Shown here in pieces: positions 12,901-27,900 of a stretch of DNA of 64,000 nucleotides; position 1 is the first letter of the stretch, and every line of letters begins with the position of its first letter. The notes below the pieces were generated by a model. The model did not search any database and was not told the origin of the DNA. It saw nothing but the letters and a program-made list of their open reading frames with translations. A program made the position numbers and the translations under genes. The stretch is from Cardinalis cardinalis. Taxonomy: Eukaryota; Chordata; Aves; Passeriformes; Cardinalidae. The stretch spans positions 62,001 through 126,000 of the forward strand of contig JACDOX010000110.1 in NCBI GenBank assembly GCA_014549065.1. The letters run 5' to 3'.

Positions 12901-15900
12901 TGAAGCTACACATCATCTAGTTGCTGAGAGCAGCTACTTCTAGCTGTAACACAATTTCATGAATTTACTAACCATGTGATCACTGTGTTCTGCAGGATGT
13001 TGGAAGATACTTGACGGCTTTCAACAAGGGAGATTGTGAGAGTATAGCATATATAAACCAAAAACTTTCCAATGCTTTGGAGAGCTTTGTGGGAGCCTTG
13101 CAGAANACCAGCAGTGACAGCTGTGAATGCCAGCTAATGTTGGGGAATGTCCAAAGACGACTGCAAATGTAAAGCTTTTCAAATTTTGATACCCAAAATG
13201 GCTCCACATCATTAATGATGTTATTCTGTGCATATGTCTGTGTTCTAAACTAAGTGATTACAGGAGAGATACTGTCTTTTTAAGCTTGTTCATTTAACTT
13301 CAAACTGAGTGGATAAAATATAGAAATTATTTAAGTAATTTAGAATAACTGAATATTCCTAAAAACCCTTCCATTTTTTGCCAAGCACTTNCAGCAGATC
13401 TTGCTGCTCCACCAGCTGAATGCTTTGGATTACAACTAAGAAAATTTTCAATTTCCTCTGACTCAAAGTCAGGTCAAAATTTTGATATTCAATTTTTTAA
13501 TTTATAGCTCTTTTGATATGGCTTTTCCTCTCAATAGCTGAATATCTTTTTGTGAAATATTAAGCATTCAAATCAATTCAGCAGTTCAAAGAGTTAGAAA
13601 CACATTATGGTGATTGCAAACTGGTGGGATTGAAATCCAAACAACTTCTGATAGTTATTTGCATGGGGAAAACCATTNGATTTTAAGTAAAGCTGCTACT
13701 ACACAGTGTTTCAAATTTGCAATCAGCTAGAAGTAGACCATTGTTATAATTGTTGCTATACTGGTTTGACTGTTGGATTGCTTTCATAACAGGCTTGGTG
13801 TCTGTGAATTACAGTAATAATACAGACGAACTTGAGCCTAGATGCTGCTCCTAAACACCATGGGCGTTTTTGAAGAGAAAACCCTATCTAATGTGTGCAT
13901 ACTCTTTATTGCTTAAATTATAATTAGATTGACTTATTTTCATCCTGAACCGCAGTGATTTGTATCTCTAGGTTTTAAAAATGTGTGCTCAGTGAGAAAC
14001 TTGGAAGTGAGATATTCCTAGACCTGTCCTGCTCTAAAAGCTGCTGTTTGCTAGAGCCCTTAGTCATTAAGGGAATCTACATATGTATATGTAGAGGTAT
14101 ACATGTGTATCTCTACATATTCAGCCTCATTTAGGCATGAAATCTGACGACCACTGCACCAGGTAAATACTACAAGGTCTGTAGAGGCGCTGACTGTGTG
14201 CACAGTGTGTGCACACAGAGCATAGTGGGACCCTATTGCCTCTTTTAGTTCTGTTTCACTGTTCATGTTTGTCTTTATACATTGAAATGCCTATGGCTTG
14301 GTTCTGATAACTTGTGACACTAAGCCTCTTGTTCCAGGGTGACTGAAAATTTGGAGCTACAATTGTTGGAAAACCCAGCAGCAGCTTTCCTCAACAATTT
14401 TAATCTTTTGAATGGTGGGTTCCAGTTTTCTTCCTTTTTTCTATAAGTGTAATTTTGTAGGACAATAACAGTTACTCTGTTCTTCCAGCTTCAAAGGGAC
14501 ACTCCTTATTACTACACTACTACTATTGACATAAGGGAATTTTGTCACGTACAGTGAATTGAATGAAAAGTATACAACCTGTAGGAAATCTAATTAATAA
14601 ATTTGTTGCTATTGGTACTATTTTCTTTCTCTTCCAGATGTGAAAGTCAAAGATTTTGTGCAGAATATTACTCAGTTGAGGCTGGATATTGGTTCTTCTG
14701 TCAATATTTCTGAAGAAACTATCAATGCCCTTTTGGAAGCCAGTGTCTCTCATTCAGAGGTAGAAGATCAAAAAGAAGTGTCAAATTAGTGGGTTAATCT
14801 ATAGCATGGTGTGCCAGCTGAAGCAAAACAAGCCATGTTTGTGTGGAATCTTATATTTTCACTTATCTCTTCCACGTGAAATACTTTGGGAGTTTTAGGA
14901 CTTTAAAGTAATAATGTGATGCATTAAGAGATCAATTTATAGTAGCACTGTTCCTCTGGTCTAAATGGCACTGCTTCATCACTTTCAGCAATTTTTTACT
15001 CTCTTGCCCTCTTGTGCTNATGCTGTCTTGGTATTGTAGAAAAAAATGAGGGTTTCTGGAGATACCATTTTGTATCTTACCACCTCTGCTCCTTGTGGTA
15101 TGGAGTTGTCTTATGTATATATATTTTTAAAATTTCTTTGTCTGTTCCTCACTGTTCTTACATTATCTTAACACTGTCATGCTTTACTTTCACTTTGAGG
15201 TGTTGACTTTTGAGCATGTTTTCTGAGGGAAAGGCTGTGTGTTACCATTGTGTTTTCCTGTGATGCCAGGGATCAGTCAAAATCATGAGAAATGCCAGCT
15301 GCCTAACATGTTCTCTCTGCTGTGTCTGTTGAANAGCTTGGGGTACATTTGGTGAAAATTGATCAGCTCAGTCAAGCAGCCACTGGGTGTCAGTGATGCT
15401 CCGCTTGCAGAAACCGCTGCAAGCTCTGTTCGTAAAAAGTGCAGCATTAAAAAGGCATTTCAGACCATCATAACTACTTATAGATGATTTGTTCTTCTGC
15501 TTCTGTGGCAGTGTGACTGCCTTTATTGTTAGCTTGTTATAGTGATACCGCTAAATGGTAATGAGAGAAATAATCTGAAAGCAATTCAGTTAAATGGGAT
15601 TCAGTGCACCTTTGATCCTTTGGAATAATAATGCTAATTGGCTGAATTGTCAAATTACTTTCCATCATTANTTTTTGCCAGTCTTACGTAGAGCTTAGAT
15701 GTATACTAGTCTCACATTTGGATAATGAGACAGAATTTTTTTTTTTGCTTAGTGCCTAAATCCTCCCCCAGTCCAACTGGAGCATTAAAGGCCTGTGTCT
15801 CTTACTAATTATGAAAGCTGCACAAGTACTTTCTAGAGCTGTATTTTAGGCATGCCCATTATGTTTATTGTCTATAAAGCCACTGTCTGATAACCTAATG

Positions 15901-18900
15901 ATCGCTGTAGGCCCATTGCAGCCTTATATTTCTGTGATTATATACTACTACTGTGCTTTCTTCTGGAACAGTAAGAGTAACCCTGGGAATTTTTTGCGCT
16001 TATCGTGTTTACCCATAATTTCTGCCATGATGTTATGTGCTGGCCATGCTGATTGCCATGCAATAAAGTGATTTGAAATCACTTAAAACATGTAACCTGA
16101 AGACTATAAGCATTCATTTACTGAGTGTAGGAGTTTGGATTAGCTCTGGCACTCAGAAAGCTGAGGAAAGGAATGTCCAGAGGAACTTAACCAAGGGGAA
16201 AAAACATAGAATGTGTTAAAACTGCATGGGTTATACATGTNAGGCACATTTGAAATAAATTTCAAATTGCATCACAGTCAAATTTCCTCCCCAGCAAGAT
16301 GTCCAAATCAGTATCATCTTGCACTGCTTGCAGAATTATGTTTGCATTCTGTTCCTTAAATGCACATACAAAAAAGTGAATCTTTAAATATGCAGAAAAC
16401 CTTGTAGAATCACAAAGGAAAAATTCTTTTCCAGAATAAAAATTAAAAAAATCTAATTATTAAGTTGAAAAATAAAATGTTTGTAGGAATGAAAGAGTTA
16501 AATTGCATATCCTGACCGTCTTGCAGATCCTCTCCCTGGTTGGGTACTGTTAGCAGCAAGAGATGCATTCAGTGGAGGTGGTAGAGGCAGATTTTGTCCT
16601 AAGCAGTGCAATGGAGCCCTTTTCTTTGGCTCCTACAGGCTTCTACAAAACTTGTAATTTTTCTGGGCTTGTTGAAAATGGGTAGCCAAGAGCTCCTGAG
16701 ATATCTGGGCTCCAAGCACTTCAAACTATTATTCAAGAATGTTTTATTATAGCTTCACCCAGGCATTTGTCCTTAGGCATTTGTCCCTTTATCTGCTATT
16801 AAATAATGCTTTAAAGCAGTGTTTAACTGAGAAATGTGAGCAGGCTCAGAGTAGACATTATGCCATATAGGCATCCCTGAGTGTTAAATTTGTGTGCCCT
16901 TTGAAAGAAGGAAGGACCATATTGTTTGATTTTAGTGATTCATACACCTAGATTTTGATCTTCAGGTGTTCCTGCAGCAGAGGTGTATATCTGCTAGAAG
17001 GATTATGCTCAGCATTGTAAATATGCCTGCTTATGGTATGAATGCTCAGGAANGAATGATTGACCTGTGAAAAATGAAAGCAAATCCTTATAAGAAATAT
17101 ACTTCATCTTTTTATATGTACAAGAAGTATAAAGTAGAAACATAGCAATCAGATATAAAGCTGTATGGTTTATTATTTCAGGTCTGTTGGTGCCTGCAAA
17201 TTGTCATGTTACTGTGACACAAATNTTCACCTTATTGACTATAAAAAAANGTGATGCATTTCAGAGAGAAATTTTTAATACACATATATTGTGATAGGTT
17301 CTTTACAGTGCCTTTGTGGGAGCTTTAACTGGAAGATGTGATGAAGAAGTACTTGGTCTGCTGCTAAAGCTCCCTGAAAACAATAGAACTTCCCTGGTAG
17401 TGGAAGAATTATGCTCTTTACCAGCACTGGACTTGTATACCATGTTTGTATTGACTACACAAAATTTGAACGTCCGTCACATAATTTACAAGGTAAGATG
17501 TTTTATTGGAAGGTAGTATGAAACATACAGGTAGATAGATTAATAATTATGTTTTTTCTTCAGATGTTCTTTCTCCATGAAAGCAAACAGAAGACATACA
17601 GCATTTTTTGTCTTTGTTTGGCTCCCCAAATAGAACAGTTGAAAAATGGGGCTGATAAATGGTTCCTCAAGAAAATTATCACTGAGGAGTAATTACAAAA
17701 GCTTTGCAGAAAACACAGGAGGTCAAAGATGTATTTTTAATAATCTTTAGCAGAGTTTGAAGTTCATGCAATCAGTCACTTCATTATTTGTAAGAGTGGA
17801 AGGCTGATCTGACAATATTTGAACTAAAACCAGCACAACTGCTCGCATCACAAGAATGACAAAACTATTTTCTAGGAAGAATTCATAGCACTGTGGATGC
17901 AAATGTCTATAGCACAACTGTGTTATCTGTATAACTGTAGATAATCTGGAATCTAGTGTGGGTATTCAGTGAGATAATGGTTTTATCTGTAAGAGCAGAA
18001 CTATTGAATGGGACAGAAGACATTTAGTTCAGTTCTTTTGAGNGTAATTGATTGACAGAACATAAAATGTGAGTATGAATAGCTGAAATATCCTTACAAC
18101 ATTGTGAGGAGGAATTGTTTGTTCTAAAGCCATAGGACTCTGGTTGTANTCTGGATGTTTCATGTTTTATTCTGGATGCTGCATGCTCAGTTAAGCAGAT
18201 AGATATAGAATTTTAAAAACAAGACAATTTCCCACTGTGGGTAAAGATGCCTGAGGGGAAAGACAAGACTTTACATCCTGAATTATCTGCAAACCTAGGG
18301 GGAAAAAANAGAATAAAATAAACCAGTGCTTATTCTGATAAGTATATCTACTGAACTCTACAGAAACCTAATCAAATTCTAGCAAAGAGTAAAAAATNTT
18401 GTCAGCTCATCCTAAATTATAATGGAAGTTCACAACCTTTTTAGCAAAAAAAGATTTTTTTTTAAATGNGTGTCTTTCAATTTTATATTTTTTAACTGTG
18501 AGGCTGAGAAGAAAATCAAGCACAGACATTATAGTAGGAAGACAAAAGTGGATAAAATAGATAATCAGAGGAAGCACTGAAACTATATAATGAGATTATA
18601 GTGGTTTTNTTATTTTGCATAGACAGGTAACAATGAATCCGTTTGTATTATCATATCATCTAAGTAATCCCCAAAAGCAAAGGGAACAGAGAGAAAATCC
18701 ATAATGACAAATTTGCATGGTGGAAACAGCAAACAGCCAATTGAACTTAGGTCAAGTAGGTAATAAAATGCACACAATTATTTTCGGCATGAGAAATTCA
18801 AAGACAGGAAGAGTGTGGCAGGAAAGTTAGTTACTTAGGAGCCATATGAAGCAATTAAAGTAGTTTCTAAATTTAATTTAACTTACAAATTATTTTTGAA

Positions 18901-21900
18901 ATATGAAATTATTGCATTGAACATTTTTAAAGTGGTGAAGGAAAAGTTTCTATTTACACTGAATTCTAAAAGGATAGAATGTTGCAGATCCCATTAGCCT
19001 CTTGGGTTGGAAAGCTCTCTTCAACTTGGCAGTTGTAAATATGTTTTCTGAATATTAATTTCTGTTTTGTCATAAACCAGATTGAACATGAAATTATGGA
19101 GAGCTTCTCTTCAGATTAATCTGAGAGTAACTGGGGAGTTATATCAAAAGGAGTTTTGTTAAACATGTTTGTAGGATCATTGTATAATCAGTTTTAGAAG
19201 AAGACTGAATAATTTTGCATGCTTCATTGGAAGGTNAACATTTGTTTCTAACTGGAATTTCCTGTTGTGTTTTTTTTTTCCTTCTTTTCCAAGGTCCAGA
19301 TACCACCTGAGGTAGGCAATGTATTAAATCTGCTACTGGATGTGGTCTCTAGTATCAGTTCACTTCTCAATAAAGTCCAACATGTCCTGGAAAAGCTTCC
19401 AGTGTTCCTCCAAGGAATTCAAAATATTGGTGTGCTTGACATCTCTACATTGCAGCAGGTATGTGTAGGATTTCAATATGCAAAATTAATTCCCCTTGTG
19501 AGGTGATTAGGTAAGGATATGCACTTAGCAAGAAGGCACGCTAATAGAAATGATTTCCTAGAAAGTAGGGAATGCTGAGAAGAGTCCATAAACCCTAGGA
19601 AGATTCATTTGGTCTCTTTCAAGCAGTCCGCTAATTCTAAAACTAGTGTTGCGTTGTTTCTGTCATCTCTTTTTTTATTAATTTATGAGATTAAAGTCTA
19701 AGTTACCTTGGTGTTTGTCAACTGACTAATGTTATCTATCATCTGTGATTTGGAGATAGCTAGCCAGGCGTTTTCTGCTAATAGTGTGGTTTTGTTTGTT
19801 TTTTTAAGAGCAGACCATTACTTTTTAAACAAGAAATATCTTTGCTTTTTTAAGGAATACGAGTTNAAGACAGCCTATGCAGTTCTTCCATCTGCCTTGT
19901 GTTTCTGTTTCTGTCACCTAAGGGATTTGAGTGATAATTCTGCTGACATTATAAAAAAGTGGCATGAGGTGTGAGTGAGGGTATTTCTTTTGTCTCTGCC
20001 TTTAAGGGCAATNGCTGAATGCATATCTGCACAGCTAGCTCAGTGGTGGATCTAGTGTTAAATGAATCATCAGCAAGTTCCAATTCCATAGGAAGACATG
20101 CTGACCCTCATGGCATTACTTTTTGGGTTTGTTGTCCTTTGTGGAAACCTGAGGATTGNATCTGTTTTAAAATTGCAAACCTCTGAAAGATCCCACAGTG
20201 ATAGATGGTGCAATCTGGTTTATTGCTNGAGTGCAGAGTAAACACTGCCTAAGTACTATTTTCCTTAGTGATACATTTTTCAATATCTTCTAATCTGTGT
20301 GATAGAAACATGTTGAAAAATGCTGTTCTGGTGCACCTANCAGTTTTGAGCCTCTCTTTTTGGGGTAGCTCTTTGGCTCCTGCAATTAATGGTGACTTTC
20401 ACCAGACATTTGCATTTTTTTTCTGCTTTCCTTAAACTAGCTTCATTTGTGTCAGACTTTCCTCCCAGCAAATGAAATATTCCTTATGGACTAAAATCCC
20501 AATATTCCTTATTTGATAAAAGAACCTCTCAAAAGGTGCTGCTTAAAAAGTGTTTGCAAAGGAACAAATGGAACAGCAGAGGGCCATCTGCTCACAGTTT
20601 TAAGCTTTGCTCAATGGCCACCCCTATAATCCCATAATATACCACAGATGTAACCTTGGAATTTTTGTTCTTTTTTTACTTCTAACCTTTTTTGATCACT
20701 TTTTTTCCACACAATCTTTATTTTCTAATGTTTTGCTAAATCCCTTTTACTTTTGAAATTGCTGGGGCTTATTGGTCACCTAATAATTTGTGGAAGATTA
20801 AAATAATCAGTGCCTATTTCTTTTATTAATAAGTTGCATTTTTGATTTCAAGGGCTCTTCTGTCTCCATAACATTTTTTTATTATTTTGAAGACTAGTAA
20901 AAGTATAAGTTTCCTTTTTTTTTTGTTTAAATTGATTTTTTTATGCTTTCCAGTAAGTTTTAATTATTGATTATTTTTGTTTCTTTTCTATGGTGGCCAA
21001 ACTTGTACTATTGAATAAATGCTCCACTGAAGTGCATATATTGCTTATACACTTCCCTCCTTAAATTTTTTCTTCAATTTCCAAAAGAGCCCATCCATAT
21101 GGATTTTTGTTTTCATGATTACCAAGAGCAAAGTAGTTCAGTGACATTGAAAGATTATCACATAAAGAATGTAAATGTTTTTGGGGTAAAATATGTGGAC
21201 CTTTGTCAGAAANACATTGAAGTTAATGAAAAAAAATACTTCTATAATGAAAAAGATAATAATTGTCAACTATGCATACTTATCAACATGGATTTCTGTC
21301 TGAAAGAAAAACTGGAAAAGAGGAAATAGCTTTAATATATCGGTAAAATGTGAAGTTGAATTGAAAAGGTACATGTATTTTTATAAAAGATGATGTAAAA
21401 CCTATCAGAATTAACTAGAATATGGTGCCAGATTTTACTGTTAAAAACACTGAGTGAATGGATAAATCCCTGAAGAAAAACACTGCTGATTTCAATAATG
21501 ACTTTTGCTTGTGTTTTGCCGTTTGAAATTATTCAGTTATATTTTCATATGCAATTTTTTGCATGCTTGTCACTTATCAATAGGTAAGCTGCAGGGGACT
21601 TCCTGAGTCGCTAAATGCTGTTAATTGTGAGAGGTGGCCTCACTCTGTACTCCTTCCACTAACTTGAACGAATTCTCTGGTGAACCTCATTGTAGAACAA
21701 CCTGTTGGGGTTTTAGAGAAATAAATTCTAACTTATGTTTATTTGTGGCTACTATGTTTATTCTTGTATCAAAAATGTTCNGTAGCATTTTTAACTTCTC
21801 TGGCTTGCCCACATATGTGTGGAAGGCCATTTGCAGTCCTTTTCTGTTTTGATAGGTTGAAGTGACCCTTTTTTAGCATTTGGTTTTTGCTTTAGCTTTT

Positions 21901-24900
21901 TCTATCAGACTCTGAGTTGTTTAAGATGTTCTAGCATTGNGTTTGCATGCTGGTTTAAGGCTAATCCTGAATGTCTCGAAGAAGAAATGCGTGCATTGTT
22001 TGAGGGGAATTACAACTGACGACCCTTGTAGCCTGCTCATTCTTGTTTATGCCTACTAAAATAACTTTCTTAAACTTGTACTCAACTTTTTCATAAACTG
22101 CACACAGTTTTGTCTCTTAGATGATTAAGGATGAGTGATAAACTGAGGTGACCTCCATTTTACAGCAACATCTCAGGATTTCAGTTGAAAAATAAGATTT
22201 TGCACTGGTTATCTTTCTATTCAACTTGCTTAGAATTAGGCATTTGGTTTTTTGCCATATTGGGTTCTCATCTTCTTTTCTCCTGCAATGCCTTCCAATA
22301 TTAAATGATAGGCAAATTTAGGCAATTTACTTCTTTCAGGGGTCACTGGAAAAACACTAATAACTTCTTTTTAGTCCTGTGCTTTCTTTCCTGTTAACAG
22401 GCTCCCTGCAATATTGTCTTAATGCCTTTTTTTTCACCACTATTAATCAGCAGTTGGATTAATTGATGATTAATATTTTCTGGAGCATGAACATTGGTTG
22501 GTTGCTAGAGTTCACCTAAACTTGAGTCAGCTTGTAACATTTTGTGGAGAAAGGAATTGCCCTCCCATGTAAATGTGTTGGTCAGGCATGATAACTTGAG
22601 AATGCATTAAATTTTAGTTCTCAAATATTTTTTGTCTTTAATGTTCTCCCATTAAATTCACTGTATATCTTGCTCTAATAAACATCAGAACCAGATATCT
22701 GTTATTTCCTGGATCATTACACTTTTCACTCTTGCGTATACATGATTTTTCTATTTTTCAAATAGTGCCACCTAAATTTGACAGGGCTCTGAAAACTGTT
22801 TAATCAAATCAGCAATTTTGCTATTATTCCCCTGATTCTGTCAATTTCAGGATGAAAAAGACTTTGTTCTGTTTATGGTTTTTTTCCCAGGAATTAGGAT
22901 TATCTATTTGTCTGAATTTATTGCCTTTAGCCCTATGGTTTCATCAAATTTTAAATTATCTTTAAGCTCCTTGTAGTTTTCCAGGAAAATGGCATTATTT
23001 TTTCTCTTTCTTTCTTTCTCTCTAATGTAGTGATTCAGAATGTATTTTAGATTTATGTGCAAGCTGTAGCCCAGTATGACTTTGAAATCTCTTTTTATGA
23101 ATAACTGGTATTTCTATTCCATGTGAATTTGTTTTTGTTCATAACATTTTTTGGCATACAGCTGTTCTGTTAGGTCAGAAGCTCCTATGCTATGAGGTTT
23201 TTGCCTCTATTTGAAAATCCAGTTCCAGATAAACTTTAAATCTTCCATACCAGCTTTCCTCTTCCATGACTTTTCTACAGTGGCTTGCTTAACTGATTAG
23301 TTCGTAGGAGACTGATTGTTTGGATTCATCAGTCTTGATTACAGCCNTACTTTATACAGTTTAAACTAGATCAAAGATCAGTATTTTTTTTTTTTTGGTG
23401 AGAGCCATATTGTATATTCCTCATACTTTATCAAAGCCAAATTTTAAGAAATATACCTTTTTGAGTCAGTGGATATTTAGTTGAAAGACAGTAAGTAGAT
23501 TCAGCCTGTTAGTGGCAGCTTACCGCATAAATATTCATTATTTCAATTTCAAATTATTTTGATTGGAACTGGAATTAATTAGCACGTTTGTGCTCTTTGA
23601 CTGAAATAAGCCTCATTTATCCCTCTAGTGCAAATAGTCACTAATAAAGATTCATAACCAATTTTATACAGCATTGTNCATAAATAAAGTTTATTTCTCC
23701 AGTGAAGTCCATGTCAGCAGATTCATTCAAGGGCTGTGGATGATTTTATTATGAAATATGGGTATTACTTATTTACTTTTCTCTGTGCTGAAACTGTATG
23801 CTAAAAGTAAGATTTTGGGAGCAGCTAACACTGAGTTTTAAACGACACTTCCTAATATTCCTCCAGGATTACTGAAGAAGCACCTGGCACTTCAATAAAT
23901 GCATTGATCGGGATAAACTGTTTCTAACAGCGCAATTTCCAAACCGTCTGTGATTATGTCTTTATGTAAAGTGCTGTATTACTTTGAAAATTGACTCTTC
24001 TGTTTAAAAAAATTCCAGCAATAAAATGCTAATTTTTTTTTTGCTGAATGACTGTGTTTGATATACCACAGTGGTTTTTTTTTTACTAGCCAGTTGTGGA
24101 GTCTTGAAATGATGTCTGATAGTCTAGTTATGCCTTTCTTGACAAGCATATGCTACAGTAATGAGTATCAGGCGAGCCAGTGCACTCTTCATTTGCACCA
24201 CAGCATCAAGATGCCTTGCAGTTGTGTCCTCTTAGAGCTGTGCACCTGTACAGACTTCTATGAGATATCACTTACAATCCAAGCCCATTATTTGAAAAGT
24301 GGAGCTGCACAGAGGATGCGACTATTGTTGTTCCTCTTCCTTTTTGAATGTGATGAATGATGGTGCTTAAGCCATAAAAGCAGTCAGATTGCTCTCTCTC
24401 CTCATTAGATGTATGCTAGTCATGAACAAATGGCAATAATAAATGCTGGTATGACTCAAGATGTGCAAAAACTGTAAGCACATCTAACAAGTTAAAAGAT
24501 GTACTTGAAAAATAGACTTTTAGGGCATCTGAATTTTTTTTTTTTCTTATTACTGTCTTCACTGTCTTCACTGTAAACATTCATAGCAAAATGGCTTTGG
24601 TTGTTTCTGCTGCCTTTGTGACACAGAAATAATCTACCAGAGGAGCACATTTTGTGAAAACTGGAATCAGGATATCTGTCATCTAGTTGTCTTGATGTTT
24701 TCAGTCCTTTTCTGCCTAACTGCTACACAGTATTTTTCTAGTTTCAGTGTGGTACATTATGCTGCTGTCTTTCATTGAGTATCCTGACAATTAAAACTAC
24801 ATTACCTGTCCCCACAATAATGGTGATCAGAAGAATAGAAATGAACACAGCAGGACCTCATCCTAACAGGCTCTTTCAACAGCCTAATTTTGTCAATCTC

Positions 24901-27900
24901 CTTAGACGTAAATATTGACAGAACACCAGGGCTACTCCTTGAAGCTACTTAAAGCAACTTTGATTCATCTGTGTTTTTTGTTCATTTGTTCTAGTTTTTA
25001 CAGGGTGGGCAGTTTAGAAGTTCAGCTGTCGGATCCCTGGATTCTGTAATCAAGGCAGTATGTAAAGAAGAATCTTCATTTTTTAACAATGCAAACCTGT
25101 TCATAGACATGCCCAGAATCATGGGACTTTTGGAGGAAAATATGGCAAAATATGGCGTTCCTGAAGACTCNAGTAAGAAATAAAATCTGACAAGCTGTAG
25201 AATTCAGGTTAAGAGTANTTTTTTCCACTTAAGTGGAAATGTATACAAAGTGCTGATCAATAAAAGTTAAGTGGATATGAGATAATTGTGGGTGAGACAG
25301 AAGAGATTCTGGTTTTTCTATCTTTGCAAATAGTAAATAAGAGTGTTCCTGTCTTTGAGAAATTTTTATTACCATTTTTAAAGCACTTGATATTAAAAAC
25401 ATATCTTTGAGATACAGGACTGAGAATTTATTGCTGCTTACCTTCCTTTGGTGAACACAAAGCTGTGGTATTGTTGAGCAGTAAAATATACAACCTTCTG
25501 TATAGAATGAGTTTTTTAATGGTTGATATTCCTATTCTGTTTGTCAAGTGCTCAGAAAAATCCCTTAGCTCTCATATAGTTTCACCTTGCTCCCTTTCTT
25601 CAATACACATTTGACTTACCCTGATTAATTTTAATATTGTTAATAACCTTGTTAGTGCCTCAGGTGGCCCTGTGCAAGAGAAGAATACAGTGATAGAGGG
25701 CCACTAGGGAAGCCTCTGTCATCTATTGGTTTCTACAGGCAGAAATTGCTCCTGGCTTGGCTGGGACCCTTGGGAGGGAGCCAGAGCTCTGCTTTGGCCT
25801 TTTCACTTACATGTGTGGCATGTAGTGGGAAGCAGGCAGCTCTGCTTTTCTTTCCTGTTGGAAGAATGAAGTCAGCTGGATGACTGATTGGAACTTAGTC
25901 TCTTTAAAAGCTATTTAGGCCAGATGCACTCTTTTTTGATCTCTTTATTTTTTTTTTCAAGCTGTCACAAGTCTGCTGTGCTGTGAGACCTTTTTACCAT
26001 GGGACTCTGCAATATTTAAGACCTCAGTTAGTTCCAGCATTTCCATAAGTGAATTAATATTGTTGCCCATGTTTTAACAATTTGTAAATGGGGCAATGGA
26101 ACATGAAAATTAAAAAAAAAATGGAATTCACATAAACTTGTTTCATGTTGCTTCACAGTGAAGTATGTATGGATTTTGGTATACATGGTGAACTTGTATG
26201 TATTTTGTATATACCAAACACTTCCTAATGACTTTCTGAAGATCACAGCAAACCCAGATTAGAAAGTCTTCTGTGTTAGTCTATTGACATTTATGTCTGG
26301 CCAACTTCTAGCCTCTTAACCCTTTGCTATTGTTTAGCAAAGATCGTGTTTACTAATGATTGTTTCATTCAAGAAAGTAAAAATTTGGGCAAAGAACTGT
26401 TCCTTGAAGAAAAGAAACTTTCTTGATGAAACACTTCTGGCACTTCTTTCTTTAAATTTTGTCAGGAGTTTAAATGGTTTTGGCCTAGTTTTCCATTATG
26501 TAAAAAGATTTGTCTTCCTTGAGAAGTTTATTGATATTATTTAATATTTCTTCAGAACACTAGAAACAGGATATTTTGAAAATACTTGTAATAAATAATA
26601 AAACCCCCAAACACATGGGTTGGGCATAAAAATCTAAATATTTCTTATAGGAACTCATTGCCTTTATATAAGTACAAATGCAGTGGGATATCTTGTAGTG
26701 GGATACTCCTTAGACCCTAGTTCTGAAGGATATACACCCTAATTAATTAGTAGCCCCATGTGATGTAGGAATATGGTTTTTTTATTAAGGAATGGAAAAG
26801 ACAATTGATTCNATTTTTCAAATCAAGAAGTTAAGTGTCGTGACAATTATTTGCCTGTTTTTTTGGTAGATTCTTTAAGATTATNCAAAAAGAAAAGTCT
26901 GTATTTCTGAAGGATTTTGTATATTCCTACTTCTTTCTTACATAGGAATCCAAAGCTGCAGAAAAACAAAGGGTGTGGAAGGAATTTTTTTTTCTCTTTT
27001 AAGGTGACTTTTCCCTCTGAACTCACTTGTGTGGGCAGAGGTTTTACATATATACTTCTGCTCTAAAATGCACTAATGTAACACTTAGGACAGATGGGAT
27101 TCACACGCTGCTTTTCAGAAACATGAGGAACTCTTTAGATTCTGATTTTTTTCATATTCAGTGTTTAGAGTTCTGCATCCTCAACACTGTCATAGACTGT
27201 GTTTAAACAATTTCTACAGGAACTTCTAATGATTACTTAGTGGCCGTTTCTTTCATGGTGTTGTTACCAAAACACTCATAACAGTTTTTGGCATGGTGCT
27301 GTGGTAGACTCTAAAATAAGACTCAAGCTTTTTTTTGAATAAAAAAACATCAATCTTAAATGTGAATCTGTCTTTGTTTTTGCAGCTCCTTTTTGCTTGA
27401 AGCTTTATCAAGAGATTTTGCAGGCTCCTAATGGGGCTTTGCTATGGACTTTCCTGAAACCTTTATTACATGGGAAGATACTGTACAATTCAAACATCAG
27501 CATGATTGACCTGGTGATGGAGAAGGTGAGTAACAAAAAATGCCACTATTTCTGTGTATTGATTTTGTCTTTGCAATTCGTTTTAAAGGTCCACTTCTTT
27601 CAAGGTAGGCAGAAGCAATTGGATAATTGCCTTTCAGAAAAATAGATCCAGCCTGCCCCATGAGCCCTCACCTGTTTCCCACTTTAAACTTAATGCTTCT
27701 CTTAACTTTTATCCTACTTGTTACAGTGGTTCAAACTCAGTGTGAAAAGCAGACTTTTGCTCAAAGTTCTTTAAAGCACATGTAGAAAGATTAAAAAGAA
27801 CACCTTAGCAGAAGTGTGATGTGAGTCATGCTGAATCGAGGTGTAGGGTGCACATATTCTAGGAAAGCTTTTGCCTTTAACATTTTCTTATCACTGTAAT

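Noticed and set aside
17309..17492. Alternative start of exon 9 after tttacag at 17302-17308
   Set aside because: The preceding exon ends in phase 0, and this start would shift the frame; the start at 17298 keeps it.
24058..24360. 100-codon open frame in the 5.5-kb intron
   Set aside because: No recognisable domain, no fitting splice sites, and the flanking exons already join in frame.
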